In this document: positions 19,503-33,445 of the stretch, piece by piece
How the letters are laid out: the number at the start of each line of letters is the position of its first letter
Numbering within the stretch: position 1 is the stretch's first letter
Source: Harmothoe impar
Lineage: Eukaryota; Annelida; Polychaeta; Phyllodocida; Polynoidae
Assembly (NCBI GenBank): GCA_947462335.1
Contig: OX381721.1
Span: 310,001 to 374,000 of the forward strand
Reading direction: 5' to 3'
DNA: 64,000 nucleotides
Notes under the pieces: model-generated
The model's database searches: none
Seen by the model: the letters and a program-made list of their open reading frames with translations, nothing else
What the model was told of the DNA's origin: nothing
Position numbers and translations under genes: made by a program

Positions 19503-22500
19503 GTGGATTATGAGGAAAAGGAATGTGTGAATGTAATGGATGTGACCTTGGAAAGAAGATATCAAATGGACGAATATCAGATGGAATTCAGAGTCTACCA
19601 GGGTTATCCCAAATATTGGATCTGGATCTTCAGAATGCTGTACTTCTTCAGGCCGTTGATGAAATCTTGGTCTCTCCAGGAAAATGTTTAAACCCCTAAA
19701 ATGAGAAAACTATCAAACTTGTAGAACAGAAAACTGCTGTTGTAGAAAGAAAGAAAAATGGGAGGGGAAATACAAAGAATGACAGAATTTGAGGTGCTTG
19801 GATAATGTCATTGTCTACAGCTGTTTGATTTCCCAGGGACCTCATTGTAACAGCTTTTGGTGACAATAAATGTCAAAAGCAAATACAATGTGAAGGAGCA
19901 AGTGTCTTTGTAAACGATGGGACATTTGAGAAAACTCGTCAAAGCATTAAATGAGGGACCAATTTAGAGTTGAAAAAAGAGAGTATTTTCTAGAATTTGG
20001 GGATATATTTGATGTAAACCTATATTTTTTTCAGAGGTCTCTTTCCTAGAACAAAGTTTGAAAAGAAATATTGGTGGTAAAACATCATTTCTGAAGAGAC
20101 AAGTGTGACTGTGATGGATGTGAGCTTAAAAACAAGATATCAGAGCAGAAATGAAAGAGGGAATTGAGAAAAAAAATTCAGTTTTGAAGAATTTCGGATA
20201 TCATACAATGTAATTCTGCTTCATTTTCTAGGGTCTTTTTCTTACAGCTTTAGGTGAGAGGAAAGGATGTTGCAAGGTGGATTGTGAGGATAAGGAAAGT
20301 GTGAATGTAATGGATGAGACCTTGGAAAGAAGATATCAAATGGATGAATATCAGATGGAATTCAGAGTTTACCAGGGTTATCCCAAATTTTGGATCTGGA
20401 TCTTCGGAATGCTTTACTTCTTCAGGCCGTTGATGAATTCTTGGTCTCTCCCGGAAAATGTTTAAACCCCTAAAATGAGAAAACTATCAAACTTGAAGAA
20501 CAGAAAACTGCTGTTGTAGAAAGAAAGAAAAATGGGAGGGGAAATACAAAGAATGACAGAATTTGAAGTGCTTGGATAATGTCACGGTCTACAACTGTTT
20601 GATTTCCCAGGGGCCTCATTGTAACAGCTCTTAGTGACAATAAATGTCAAAAGCAAATACAATGTGAAGGAGCAAGTGTCTTTGTAAACGATGGGACATT
20701 TGAGAGACCTCGTCAAAGCATTAAATGAGGGACCAATTAAGAGTTGAAAAAAGAGAGTATTTTTTAGAATTTGGGGATATATTTGATGTAAACCTATAAT
20801 TTTTTCAGAGGTCTCTCTCTCTAGAACACAGTTTGGATAGAAATATTAGTGGTAAAACATCATTTTAAAAGAGACAAGTGTGACTGTGATGGATGTGAGC
20901 TTAAAAACAAGATATCAGAGCAGAAATGAAAGAGGGAATTGAGAGAAAAAATTCAGTTTTGAAGAATTTCGGATATCATACAATGTAATTCTGCTTCATT
21001 TTCTAGGGTCTTTTTCTCATAGCTTTAGGTGAGAGGAAAGGATGTTGCAAGGTGGATTGTGAGGATAAGGAAAGTGTGAATGTAATGGATGAGACCTTGG
21101 AAAGAAGATATCAAATGGATGAATATCAGATGGAATTCAGAGTCTACCAGGGTTATCCCAAATATTGGATCTGGATCTTCGGAATGCTTTACTTCTTCAG
21201 GCCGTTGATGAATTCTTGGTCTCTCCCGGAAAATGTTTAAACCCCTAAAATGAGAAAACTATCAAACTTGAAGAACAGAAAACTGCTGTTGTAGAAAGAA
21301 AGAAAAATTGGAGGGGAAATACAAAGAATGACAGAATTTGAAGTGCTTGGATAATATCATGGTCTACAGCTGTTTGATCTCCCAGAGGCCTCATTGTAAC
21401 AGCTTTTGGTGACAATAAATGTCAAAAGCAAATACAATGTGAAGGAGCAAGTGTCTTTGTAAACGATGGGACATTTGAGAGACCTCGTCAAAGCATTAAA
21501 TGAGGGACCAATTTAGAGTTGAAAAAAGAGAGTATTTTCTAGAATTTGGGGATATATTTGATGTAAACCTATAATTTTTTCAGAGGTCTCTCTCTCTAGA
21601 ACACAGTTTGGATAGAAATATTAGTGGTAAAACATCATTTTTAAAGAGACAAGTGTGACTGTGATGGATGTGAGCTTAAAAACAAGATATCAGAGCAGAA
21701 ATGAAAGAGGGAATTGAGAGAAAAAATTCAGTTTTGAAGAATTTCGGATATCATACAATGTAATTCTGCTTCATTTTCTAGGGTCTTTTTCTTACAGCTT
21801 TAGGTGAGAGGAAAGGATGTTGCAAGGTGGATTGTGAGGATAAGGAAAGTGTGAATGTAATGGATGAGACCTTGGAAAGAAGATATCAAATGGATGAATA
21901 TCAGATGGAATTCAGAGTCTACCAGGGTTATCCCAAATATTGGATCTGGATCTTCGGAATACTTTACTTCTTCAGGCCGTTGATGAATTCTTGGTCTCTC
22001 CCGGAAAATGTTTAAACCCCTAAAATGAGAAAACTATCAAACTTGAAGAACAGAAAACTGCTGTTGTAGAAAGAAAGAAAAATTGGAGGGGAAATACAAA
22101 GAATGACAGAATTTGAAGTGCTTGGATAATATCATGGTCTACAGCTGTTTGATCTCCCAGAGGCCTCATTGTAACAGCTTTTGGTGACAATAAATGTCAA
22201 AAGCAAATACAATGTGAAGGAGCAAGTGTCTTTGTAAACGATGGGACATTTGAGAGACCTCGTCAAAGCATTAAATGAGGGACCAATTTAGAGTTGAAAA
22301 AAGAGAGTATTTTCTAGAATTTGGGGATATATTTGATGTAAACCTATAATTTTTTCAGAGGTCTCTCTCTCTAGAACACAGTTTGGATAGAAATATTAGT
22401 GGTAAAACTTCATTTTTAAAGAGACAAGTGTGACTGTGATGGATGTGAGCTTAAAAACAAGATATCAGAGCAGAAATGAAAGAGTGAATTGAGAGAAAGA

Positions 22501-25500
22501 ATTCAGTTTTGAAGAATTTCGGATATCATACAATGTAATTCTGCTTCATTTTCTAGGGTCTTTTTCTTATAGCTTTAGGTGAGGGGAAAGGATGTTAAGA
22601 GGTGGATTGTGAGGAAAGGGAAAGTGTGAATGTAATGGATGTAACCTTGGAAAGAAGATATCAAATGGACGAATATCAGATGGAATTCAGGGTATACCAG
22701 GGTTATCCCAAATATTGGATCTGGATCTTCAGAATGCTGTACTTCTTCAGGCCGTTGATGAAATCTTGGTCTCTCCCGGAAAATGTTTAAACCCCTAAAA
22801 TGAGAAAGCTATCAAACTTGTAGAACAGAAAACTGCTGTTGTAGAAAGAAAGAAAAATGGGAGGGGAAATACAAAGAATGACAGAATTTGAGGTGCTTTG
22901 ATAATGTCATGGTCTACAGCTGTTTGATTTCCCAGGAACCTCATTGTAACAGCTTTTGGTGACAATAAATGTCAAAAGCAAATACAATGTGAAGGAGCAA
23001 GTGTCTTTGTAAACGATGGGAAATTTGAAAGAACTCGTCAAAGCATTAAATGAGGGACCAATTTAGAGTTGAAAAAAGAGAGTATTTTCTAGAATTTGGG
23101 GATATATTTGATGTAAACCTATAATTTTTTCAGAGGTCTCTCTCTCCAGAACACAGTTTGAATAGAAATATTGGTGGTAAAACATCATTTCTGAAGAGAC
23201 AAGTGTGACTGTGATGGATGTGAGCTTAAAAACAAGATATCAGAGCAGAAATGAAAGAGGGAATTGAGAAAAAAATTCAGTTTTGAAGAATTTCGGATAT
23301 CATACAATGTAATTCTGCTTCATTTTCTAGGGTCTTTTTCCTACAGCTTTAGGTGAGAGGAAAGGATGTTGCAAGGTGGATTGTGAGGATAAGGAAAGTG
23401 TGAATGTAATGGATGAGACCTTGGAAAGAAGATATCAAATGGATGAATATCAGATGGAATTCAGAGTCTACCAGGGTTATCCCAAATTTTGGATCTGGAT
23501 CTTCGGAATGCTTTACTTCTTCAGGCCGTTGATGAATTCTTGGTCTCTCCCGGAAAATGTTTAAACCCCTAAAATGAGAAAACTATCAAACTTGTAGAAC
23601 AGAAAACTGCTGTTGTAGAAAGAAAGAAAAATTGGAGGGGAAATACAAAGAATGACAGAATTTGAAGTGCTTGGATAATGTCACGGTCTACAGCTGTTTG
23701 ATTTCCCAGGGGCCTCATTGTAACAGCTCTTAGTGACAATAAATGTCAAAAGCAAATACAATGTGAAGGAGCAAGTGTCTTTGTAAACGATGGGACATTT
23801 GAGAGACCTCGTCAAAGCATTAAATGAGGGACCAATTAAGAGTTGAAAAAAGAGAGTATTTTTTAGAATTTGGGGATATATTTGATGTAAACCTATAATT
23901 TTTTCAGAGGTCTCTCTCTCTAGAACACAGTTTGGATAGAAATATTAGTGGTAAAACATCATTTTTGAAGAGACAAGTGTGACTGTGATGGATGTGAGCT
24001 TAAAAACAAGATATCAGAGCAGAAATGAAAGAGGGAATTGAGAGAAAAAATTCAGTTTTGAAGAATTTCGGATATCATACAATGTAATTCTGCTTCATTT
24101 TCTAGGGTCTTTTTCTTACAGCTTTAGGTGAGAGGAAAGGATGTTGCAAGGTGGATTGTGAGGATAAGGAAAGTGTGAATGTAATGGATGAGACCTTGGA
24201 AAGAAGATATCAAATGGATGAATATCAGATGGAATTCAGAGTCTACCAGGGTTATCCCAAATATTGGATCTGGATCTTCGGAATGCTTTACTTCTTCAGG
24301 CCGTTGATGAATTCTTGGTCTCTCCCGGAAAATGTTTAAACCCCTAAAATGAGAAAACTATCAAACTTGAAGAACAGAAAACTGCTGTTGTAGAAAGAAA
24401 GAAAAATTGAAGGGGAAATACAAAGAATGACAGAATTTGAAGTGCTTGGATAATGTCACGGTCTACAGCTGTTTGATTTCCCAGGGGCCTCATTGTAACA
24501 GCTCTTAGTGACAATAAATGTCAAAAGCAAATACAATGTGAAGGAGCAAGTGTCTTTGTAAACGATGGGACATTTGAGAGACCTCGTCAAAGCATTAAAT
24601 GAGGGACCAATTAAGAGTTGAAAAAAGAGAGTATTTTTTAGAATTTGGGGATATATTTGATGTAAACCTATAATTTTTTCAGAGGTCTCTCTCTCTAGAA
24701 CACAGTTTGGATAGAAATATTAGTGGTAAAACATCATTTTTAAAGAGACAAGTGTGACTGTGATGGATGTGAGCTTAAAAACAAGATATCAGAGCAGAAA
24801 TGAAAGTGGGAATTGAGAGAAAAAATTCAGTTTTGAAGAATTTCGGATATCATACAATGTAATTCTGCTTCATTTTCTAGGGTCTTTTTCTTACAGCTTT
24901 AGGTGAGAGGAAAGGATGTTGCAAGGTGGATTGTGAGGATAAGGAAAGTGTAAATGTAATGGATGAGACCTTGGAAAGAAGATATCAAATGGATGAATAT
25001 CAGATGGAATTCAGAGTCTACCAGGGTTATCCCAAATATTGGATCTGGATCTTCGGAATGCTTTACTTCTTCAGGCCGTTGATGAATTCTTGGTCTCTCC
25101 CGGAAAATGTTTAAACCCCTAAAATGAGAAAACTATCAAACTTGAAGAACAGAAAACTGCTGTTGTAGAAAGAAAGAAAAATTGGAGGGGAAATACAAAG
25201 AATGACAGAATTTGAAGTGCTTGGATAATGTCATGGTCTACAGCTGTTTGATCTCCCAGAGGCCTCATTGTAACAGCTTTTGGTGACAATAAATGTCAAA
25301 AGCAAATACAACGTGAAGGAGCAAGTGTCTTTGTAAACGATGGGACATTTGAGAGACCTCGTCAAAGCATTAAATGAGGGACCAATTTAGAGTTGAAAAA
25401 AGAGAGTATTTTCTAGAATTTGGGGATATATTTGATGTAAACCTATAATTTTTTCAGAGGTCTCTCTCTCTAGAACACAGTTTGGATAGAAATATTAGTG

Positions 25501-25700
25501 GTAAAACATCATTTTTTAAAAGACAAGTGTGACTGTGATGGATGTGAGCTTAAAAACAAGATATCAGAGCAGAAATGAAAGAGTGAATTGAGAGAAAAAA
25601 TTCAGTTTTGAAGAATTTCGGATATCATACAATGTAATTCTGCTTCATTTTCTAGGGTCTTTTTCTTATAGCTTTAGGTGAGAGGAAAGGATGTTACGAG
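19503..25700 (+). repeat. Four-unit higher-order repeat, two periods of 3.1 kb
   Basis: Units fall into two classes by residues in the main frame: class V/K (MDVTLERR ... LMKSWS, landmarks 19503, 22602, 25701) and class E/N (MDETLERR ... LMNSWS). The order V,E,E,E repeats exactly with a 3,099-bp period across 19503-22601 and 22602-25700, then continues as V,E,E (25701) and V,E,E (28023). Shared private variants track the same period. This is the pattern expected from unequal exchange of multi-unit blocks. Confidence 0.8.
22602..22790 (+). CDS. Representative class V/K array frame
   Basis: In class V/K units the frame reads ERESVNVMDVTLERRYQ, MDEYQMEFRVYQGYPKY, WIWIFRMLYFF and RPLMKSWSLPENV, then TAA. 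A GTG begins the stated interval; the upstream frame is open back to the CTAG acceptor-like site. The aromatic WIWIFRMLYFF core is hydrophobic but short for a confident membrane segment. Similar intact frames start at 19503, 25701 and 34221; units at about 30347 and 31896 are also open but have GTT at the start position. Confidence 0.35.
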   Translation: MDCEERESVNVMDVTLERRYQMDEYQMEFRVYQGYPKYWIWIFRMLYFFRPLMKSWSLPENV

Positions 25701-28022
25701 GTGGATTGTGAGGAAAAGGAAAGTGTGAATGTAATGGATGTAACCTTGGAAAGAAGATATCAAATGGACGAATATCAGATGGAATTCAGAGTATACCAGG
25801 GTTATCCCAAATATTGGATCTGGATCTTCAGAATGCTGTACTTCTTCAGGCCGTTGATGAAATCTTGGTCTCTCCCGGAAAATGTTTAAACCCCTAAAAT
25901 GAGAAAGCTATCAAACTTGTAGAACAGAAAACTACTGTTGTAGAAAGAAAGAAAAATGGGAGGGGAAATACAAAGAATGACAGAATTTGAGGTGCTTGGA
26001 TAATGTCATAGTCTACAGCTGTTTGATTTCCCAGGGACCTCATTGTAACAGCTTTTGGTGACAATAAATGTCAAAAGCAAATACAATGTGAAGGAGCAAG
26101 TGTCTTTGTAAAGGATGGGACATTTGAGAAAACTCGTCAAAGCATTAAATGAGGGACCAATTTAGAGTTGAAAAAAGAGAGTATTTTCTAGAATTTGGGG
26201 ATATATTTGATGTAAACCTATATTTTTTTCAGAGGTCTCTTTCCTAGAACACAGTTTGAATAGAAATATTGGTGGTAAAACATCATTTCTGAAGAGACAA
26301 GTGTGACTGTGATGGATGTGAGCTTAAAAACAAGATATCAGAGCAGAAATGAAAGAGGGAATTGAGAAAAAAATTCAGTTTTGAAGAATTTCGGATATCA
26401 TACAATGTAATTCTGCTTCATTTTCTAGGGTCTTTTTCCTACAGCTTTAGGTGAGAGGAAAGGATGTTGCAAGGTGGATTGTGAGGATAAGGAAAGTGTG
26501 AATGTAATGGATGAGACCTTGGAAAGAAGATATCAAATGGATGAATATCAGATGGAATTCAGAGTCTACCAGGGTTATCCCAAATATTGGATCTGGATCT
26601 TCGGAATGCTTTACTTCTTCAGGCCGTTGATGAATTCTTGGTCTCTCCCGGAAAATGTTTAAACCCCTAAAATGAGAAAACTATCAAACTTGAAGAACAG
26701 AAAACTGCTGTTGTAGAAAGAAAGAAAAATTGGAGGGGAAATACAAAGAATGACAGAATTTGAAGTGCTTGGATAATGTCATGGTCTACAGCTGTTTGAT
26801 CTCCCAGAGGCCTCATTGTAACAGCTTTTGGTGACAATAAATGTCAAAAGCAAATACAATGTGAAGGAGCAAGTGTCTTTGTAAACGATGGGACATTTGA
26901 GAGACCTCGTCAAAGCATTAAATGAGGGACCAATTTAGAGTTGAAAAAAGAGAGTATTTTCTAGAATTTGGGGATATATTTGATGTAAACCTATAATTTT
27001 TTCAGAGGTCTCTCTCTCTATAACACAGTTTGGATAGAAATATTAGTGGTAAAACATCATTTTTAAAGAGACAAGTGTGACTGTGATGGATGTGAGCTTA
27101 AAAACAAGAAATCAGAGCAGAAATGAAAGAGGGAATTGAGAGAAAAAATTCAGTTTTGAAGAATTTCGGATATCATACAATGTAATTCTGCTTCATTTTC
27201 TAGGGTCTTTTTCTTACAGCTTTAGGTGAGAGGAAAGGATGTTGCAAGATGGATTGTGAGGATAAGGAAAGTGTGAATGTAATGGATGAGACCTTGGAAA
27301 GAAGATATCAAATGGATGAATATCAGATGGAATTCAGAGTCTACCAGGGTTATCCCAAATATTGGATCTGGATCTTCGGAATGCTTTACTTCTTCAGGCG
27401 GTTGATGAATTCTTGGTCTCTCCCGGAAAATGTTTAAACCCCTAAAATGAGAAAACTATCAAACTTGAAGAACAGAAAACTGCTGTTGTAGAAAGAAAGA
27501 AAAATTGGAGGGGAAATACAAAGAATGACAGAATTTGAAGTGCTTGGATAATGTCATGGTCTACAGCTGTTTGATCTCCCAGAGGCCTCATTGTAACAGC
27601 TTTTGGTGACAATAAATGTCAAAAGCAAATACAATGTGAAGGAGCAAGTGTCTTTGTAAACGATGGGACATTTGAGAGACCTCGTCAAAGCATTAAATGA
27701 GGGACCAATTTAGAGTTGAAAAAAGAGAGTATTTTCTAGAATTTGGGGATATATTTGATGTAAACCTATAATTTTTTCAGAGGTCTCTCTCTCTAGTACA
27801 CAGTTTGGATAGAAATATTAGTGGTAAAACATCATTTTTAAAGAGACAAGTGTGACTGTGATGGATGTGAGCTTAAAAACAAGATATCAGAGCAGAAATG
27901 AAAGAGTGAATTGAGAGAAAAAATTCAGTTTTGAAGAATTTCGGATATCATACAATGTAATTCTGCTTCATTTTCTAGGGTCTTTTTCTTATAGCTTTAG
28001 GTGAGAGGAAAGGATGTTACGA

Positions 28023-28208
28023 GGTTGATTGTGAGGAAAAGGAAAGTGTGAATGTAATGGATGTAACCTTGGAAAGAAGATATCAAATGGACGAATATTA
28101 GATGGAATTCAGAGTATACCAGGGTTATCCCAAATATTGGATCTGGATCTTCAGAATGCTTTACTTCTTCAGGCCGTTGATGAAATCTTGGTCTCTCCCG
28201 GAAAATGT
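28023..28208 (+). pseudogene. Array unit with a TAG inside the main frame
   Basis: This class V/K unit has GAATATTAGATGG in place of GAATATCAGATGG, which puts a TAG in the frame about half-way. It is the only disrupted main frame I see among the units before 38864. Confidence 0.6.
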
Positions 28209-28770
28209 TTAAACCCCTAAAATGAGAAAGCTATCAAACTTGTAGAACAGAAAACTGCTGTTGTAGAAAGAAAGAAAAATGGGAGGGGAAATACAAAGAA
28301 TGACAGAATTTGAGGTGCTTGGATAATGTCATGGTCTACAGCTGTTTGATTTCCCAGGGACCTCATTGTAACAGCTTTTGGTGACAATAAATGTCAAAAG
28401 CAAATACAATGTGAAGGAGCAAGTGTCTTTGTAAAGGATGGGACATTTGAGAAAACTCGTCAAAGCATTAAATGAGGGACCAATTTAGAGTTGAAAAAAG
28501 AGAGTATTTTCTAGAATTTGGGGATATATTTGATGTAAACCTATAATTTTTTCAGAGGTCTCTTTCCTAGAACACAGTTTGAATAGAAATATTGGTGGTA
28601 AAACATCATTTCTGAAGAGACAAGTGTGACTGTGATGGATGTGAGCTTAAAAACAAGATATCAGAGCAGAAATGAAAGAGGGAATTGAGAGAAAAAATTC
28701 AGTTTTGAAGAATTTCGGATATCATACATTGTAATTCTGCTTCATTTTCTAGGGTCTTTTTCTTACAGCT

Positions 28771-28986
28771 TTGGGTGAGAGGAAAGGATGTTGCAAGGTG
28801 GATTGTGAGGATAAGGAAAGTGTGAATGTAATGGATGAGACCTTGGAAAGAAGATATCAAATGGATGAATATCAGATGGAATTCAGAGTCTACCAGGGTT
28901 ATCCCAAATATTGGATCTGGATCTTCGGAATGGTTTACTTCTTCAGGCCGTTGATGAATTCTTGGTCTCTCCCGGAAAATGTTTAA
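28771..28986 (+). CDS. Representative class E/N array frame (longest form)
   Basis: This copy reads GERKGCCKVDCEDKESV, then NVMDETLERRYQMDEYQ, MEFRVYQGYPKYWIWIF and ends SLPENV before TAA. It has two Cys-rich positions (GCC, DC), a charged middle and an aromatic C-terminal part. It follows TTTTTCTTACAG, so it may be a spliced terminal exon; AATAAA lies about 190 bases past the stop. No initiator ATG precedes VMDETL in most units. Near-identical frames begin at 18728, 20277, 21052, 21827, 23376, 24151, 24926, 26474, 27249, 29545, 31121, 32670, 34995 and 36542. The family is unknown. I cannot say from sequence alone that it is translated. Confidence 0.35.
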   Translation: MGERKGCCKVDCEDKESVNVMDETLERRYQMDEYQMEFRVYQGYPKYWIWIFGMVYFFRPLMNSWSLPENV

Positions 28987-30346
28987 ACCCCTAAAATGAG
29001 AAAACTATCAAACTTGAAGAACAGAAAACTGCTGTTGTAGAAAGAAAGAAAAATTGGAGGGGAAATACAAAGAATGACAGAATTTGAAGTGCTTGGATAA
29101 TGTCATGGTCTACAGCTGTTTGATCTCCCAGAGGCCTCATTGTAACAGCTTTTGGTGACAATAAATGTCAAAAGCAAATACAATGTGAAGGAGCAAGTGT
29201 CTTTGTAAACGATGGGACATTTGAGAGACCTCGTCAAAGCATTAAATGAGGGACCAATTTAGAGTTGAAAAAAGAGAGTATTTTCTAGAATTTGGGGATA
29301 TATTTGATGTAAACCTATAATTTTTTCAGAGGTCTCTTTCCTAGAACACAGTTTGAATAGAAATATTGGTGGTAAAACATCATTTCTGAAGAGACAAGTG
29401 TGACTGTGATGGATGTGAGCTTAAAAACAAGATATCAGAGCAGAAATGAAAGAGGGAATTGAGAGAAAAAATTCAGTTTTGAAGAATTTCGGATATCATA
29501 CATTGTAATTCTGCTTCATTTTCTAGGGTCTTTTTCTTACAGCTTTGGGTGAGAGGAAAGGATGTTGCAAGGTGGATTGTGAGGATAAGGAAAGTGTGAA
29601 TGTAATGGATGAGACCTTGGAAAGAAGATATCAAATGGATGAATATCAGATGGAATTCAGAGTCTACCAGGGTTATCCCAAATATTGGATCTGGATCTTC
29701 GGAATGCTTTACTTCTTCAGGCCGTTGATGAATCCTTGGTCTCTCCCGGAAAATGTTTAAACCCCTAAAATGAGAAAACTATCAAACTTGAAGAACAGAA
29801 AACTGCTGTTGTAGAAAGAAAGAAAAATTGGAGGGGAAATACAAAGAATGACAGAATTTGAAGTGCTTGGATAATGTCATGGTCTACAGCTGTTTGATCT
29901 CCCAGAGGCCTCATTGTAACAGCTTTTGGTGACAATAAATGTCAAAAGCAAATACAATGTGAAGGAGCAAGTGTCTTTGTAAACGATGGGACATTTGAGA
30001 GACCTCGTCAAAGCATTAAATGAGGGACCAATTTAGAGTTGAAAAAAGAGAGTATTTTCTAGAATTTGGGGATATATTTGATGTAAACCTATAATTTTTT
30101 CAGAGGTCTCTCTCTCTAGTACACAGTTTGGATAGAAATATTAGTGGTAAAACATCATTTTTAAAGAGACAAGTGTGACTGTGATGGATGTGAGCTTAAA
30201 AACAAGATATCAGAGCAGAAATGAAAGAGGGAATTGAGAGAAAAAATTCAGTTTTGAAGAATTTCGGATATCATACAATGTAATTCTGCTTCATTTTCTA
30301 GGGTCTTTTTTTTATAGCTTTAGGTGAGAGGAAAGGATGTTACGAG

Positions 30347-33300
30347 GTTGATTGTGAGGAAAAGGAAAGTGTGAATGTAATGGATGTAACCTTGGAAAGA
30401 AGATATCAAATGGACGAATATCAGATGGAATTCAGAGTATACCAGGGTTATCCCAAATATTGGATCTGGATCTTCAGAATGCTTTACTTCTTCAGGCCGT
30501 TGATGAAATCTTGGTCTCTCCCGGAAAATGTTTAAACCCCTAAAATGAGAAAGCTATCAAACTTGTAGAACAGAAAACTGCTGTTGTAGAAAGAAAGAAA
30601 AATGGGAGGGGAAATACAAAGAATGACAGAATTTGAGGTGCTTGGATAATGTCATGGTCTACAGCTGTTTGATTTCCCAGGGACCTCATTGTAACAGCTT
30701 TTGGTGACAATAAATGTCAAAAGCAAATACAATGTGAAGGAGCAAGTGTCTTTGTAAAGGATGGGACATTTGAGAAAACTCGTCAAAGCATTAAATGAGG
30801 GACCAATTTAGAGTTGAAAAAAGAGAGTATTTTCTAGAATTTGGGGATATATTTGATGTAAACCTATAATTTTTTCAGAGGTCTCTTTCCTAGAACACAG
30901 TTTGAATAGAAATATTGGTGGTAAAACATCATTTCTGAAGAGACAAGTGTGACTGTGATGGATGTGAGCTTAAAAACAAGATATCAGAGCAGAAATGAAA
31001 GAGGGAATTGAGAGAAAAAATTCAGTTTTGAAGAATTTCGGATATCATACATTGTAATTCTGCTTCATTTTCTAGGGTCTTTTTCTTACAGCTTTAGGTG
31101 AGAGGAAAGGATGTTGCAAGGTGGATTGTGAGGATAAGGAAAGTGTGAATGTAATGGATGAGACCTTGGAAAGAAGATATCAAATGGATGAATATCAGAT
31201 GGAATTCAGAGTCTACCAGGGTTATCCCAAATATTGGATCTGGATCTTCGGAATGCTTTACTTCTTCAGGCCGTTGATGAATTCTTGGTCTCTCCCGGAA
31301 AATGTTTAAACCCCTAAAATGAGAAAACTATCAAACTTGAAGAACAGAAAACTGCTGTTGTAGAAAGAAAGAAAAATTGGAGGGGAAATTCAAAGAATGA
31401 CAGAATTTGAAGTGCTTGGATAATGTCATGGTCTACAGCTGTTTGATTTCCCAGGGGCCTCATTGTAACAGCTCTTGGTGACAATAAATGTCAAAAGCAA
31501 ATACAATGTGAAGGAGCAAGTGTCTTTGTAAACGATGGGACATTTGAGAGACCTCGTCAAAGCATTAAATGAGGGACCAATTTAGAGTTGAAAAAAGAGA
31601 GTATTTTCTAGAATTTGGGGATATATTTGATGTAAACCTATAATTTTTTCAGAGGTCTCTCTCTCTAGTACACAGTTTGGATAGAAATATTAGTGGTAAA
31701 ACATCATTTTTAAAGAGACAAGTGTGACTGTGATGGATGTGAGCTTAAAAACAAGATATCAGAGCAGAAATGAAAGAGGGAATTGAGAGAAAAAATTCAG
31801 TTTTGAAGAATTTCGGATATCATACAATGTAATTCTGCTTCATTTTCTAGGGTCTTTTTCTTATAGCTTTAGGTGAGAGGAAAGGATGTTACGAGGTTGA
31901 TTGTGAGGAAAAGGAAAGTGTGAATGTAATGGATGTAACCTTGGAAAGAAGATATCAAATGGACGAATATCAGATGGAATTCAGAGTATACCAGGGTTAT
32001 CCCAAATATTGGATCTGGATCTTCAGAATGCTTTACTTCTTCAGGCCGTTGATGAAATCTTGGTCTCTCCCGGAAAATGTTTAAACCCCTAAAATGAGAA
32101 AGCTATCAAACTTGTAGAACAGAAAACTGCTGTTGTAGAAAGAAAGAAAAATGGGAGGGGAAATACAAAGAATGACAGAATTTGAGGTGCTTGGATAATG
32201 TCATGGTCTACAGCTGTTTGATTTCCCAGGGACCTCATTGTAACAGCTTTTGGTGACAATAAATGTCAAAAGCAAATACAATGTGAAGGAGCAAGTGTCT
32301 TTGTAAAGGATGGGACATTTGAGAAAACTCGTCAAAGCATTAAATGAGGGACCAATTTAGAGTTGAAAAAAGAGAGTATTTTCTAGAATTTGGGGATATA
32401 TTTGATGTAAACCTATAATTTTTTCAGAGGTCTCTTTCCTAGAACACAGTTTGAATAGAAATATTGGTGGTAAAACATCATTTCTGAAGAGACAAGTGTG
32501 ACTGTGATGGATGTGAGCTTAAAAACAAGATATCAGAGCAGAAATGAAAGAGGGAATTGAGAGAAAAAATTCAGTTTTGAAGAATTTCGGATATCATACA
32601 TTGTAATTCTGCTTCATTTTCTAGGGTCTTTTTCTTACAGCTTTAGGTGAGAGGAAAGGATGTTGCAAGGTGGATTGTGAGGATAAGGAAAGTGTGAATG
32701 TAATGGATGAGACCTTGGAAAGAAGATATCAAATGGATGAATATCAGATGGAATTCAGAGTCTACCAGGGTTATCCCAAATATTGGATCTGGATCTTCGG
32801 AATGCTTTACTTCTTCAGGCCGTTGATGAATTCTTGGTCTCTCCCGGAAAATGTTTAAACCCCTAAAATGAGAAAACTATCAAACTTGAAGAACAGAAAA
32901 CTGCTGTTGTAGAAAGAAAGAAAAATTGGAGGGGAAATTCAAAGAATGACAGAATTTGAAGTGCTTGGATAATGTCATGGTCTACAGCTGTTTGATTTCC
33001 CAGGGGCCTCATTGTAACAGCTCTTGGTGACAATAAATGTCAAAAGCAAATACAATGTGAAGGAGCAAGTGTCTTTGTAAACGATGGGACATTTGAGAGA
33101 CCTCGTCAAAGCATTAAATGAGGGACCAATTTAGAGTTGAAAAAAGAGAGTATTTTCTAGATTTTGGGGATATATCTGATGTAAACCTATAATTTTTTCA
33201 GAGGTCTCTCTCTCTAGAACAAAGTTTGGATAGAAATATTAGTGGTAAAACATCATTTTTTTAAGAGACAAGTGTGACTGTGATGGATGTGAGCTTAAAA

Positions 33301-33445
33301 ACAAGATATCAGAGCAGAAATGAAAGAGTGAATTGAGAAAAAAAATTCAGTTTTGAAGAATTTTGGATATCATACAATGTAATTCTGCTTCATTTTCTAG
33401 GGTCTTTTTCTTACAGCTTTAGGTGAGAGGAAAGGATATTACGAG
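30347..33445 (+). repeat. Two-unit higher-order repeat (V/K then E/N), 1,549-bp period
   Basis: Units at about 30347 and 31121 are repeated nearly unchanged at about 31896 and 32670. Shared private features include TTACGAGGTTGATTG in the first unit of each pair. This dimer duplication is younger than the 3.1-kb blocks to its left. Confidence 0.75.
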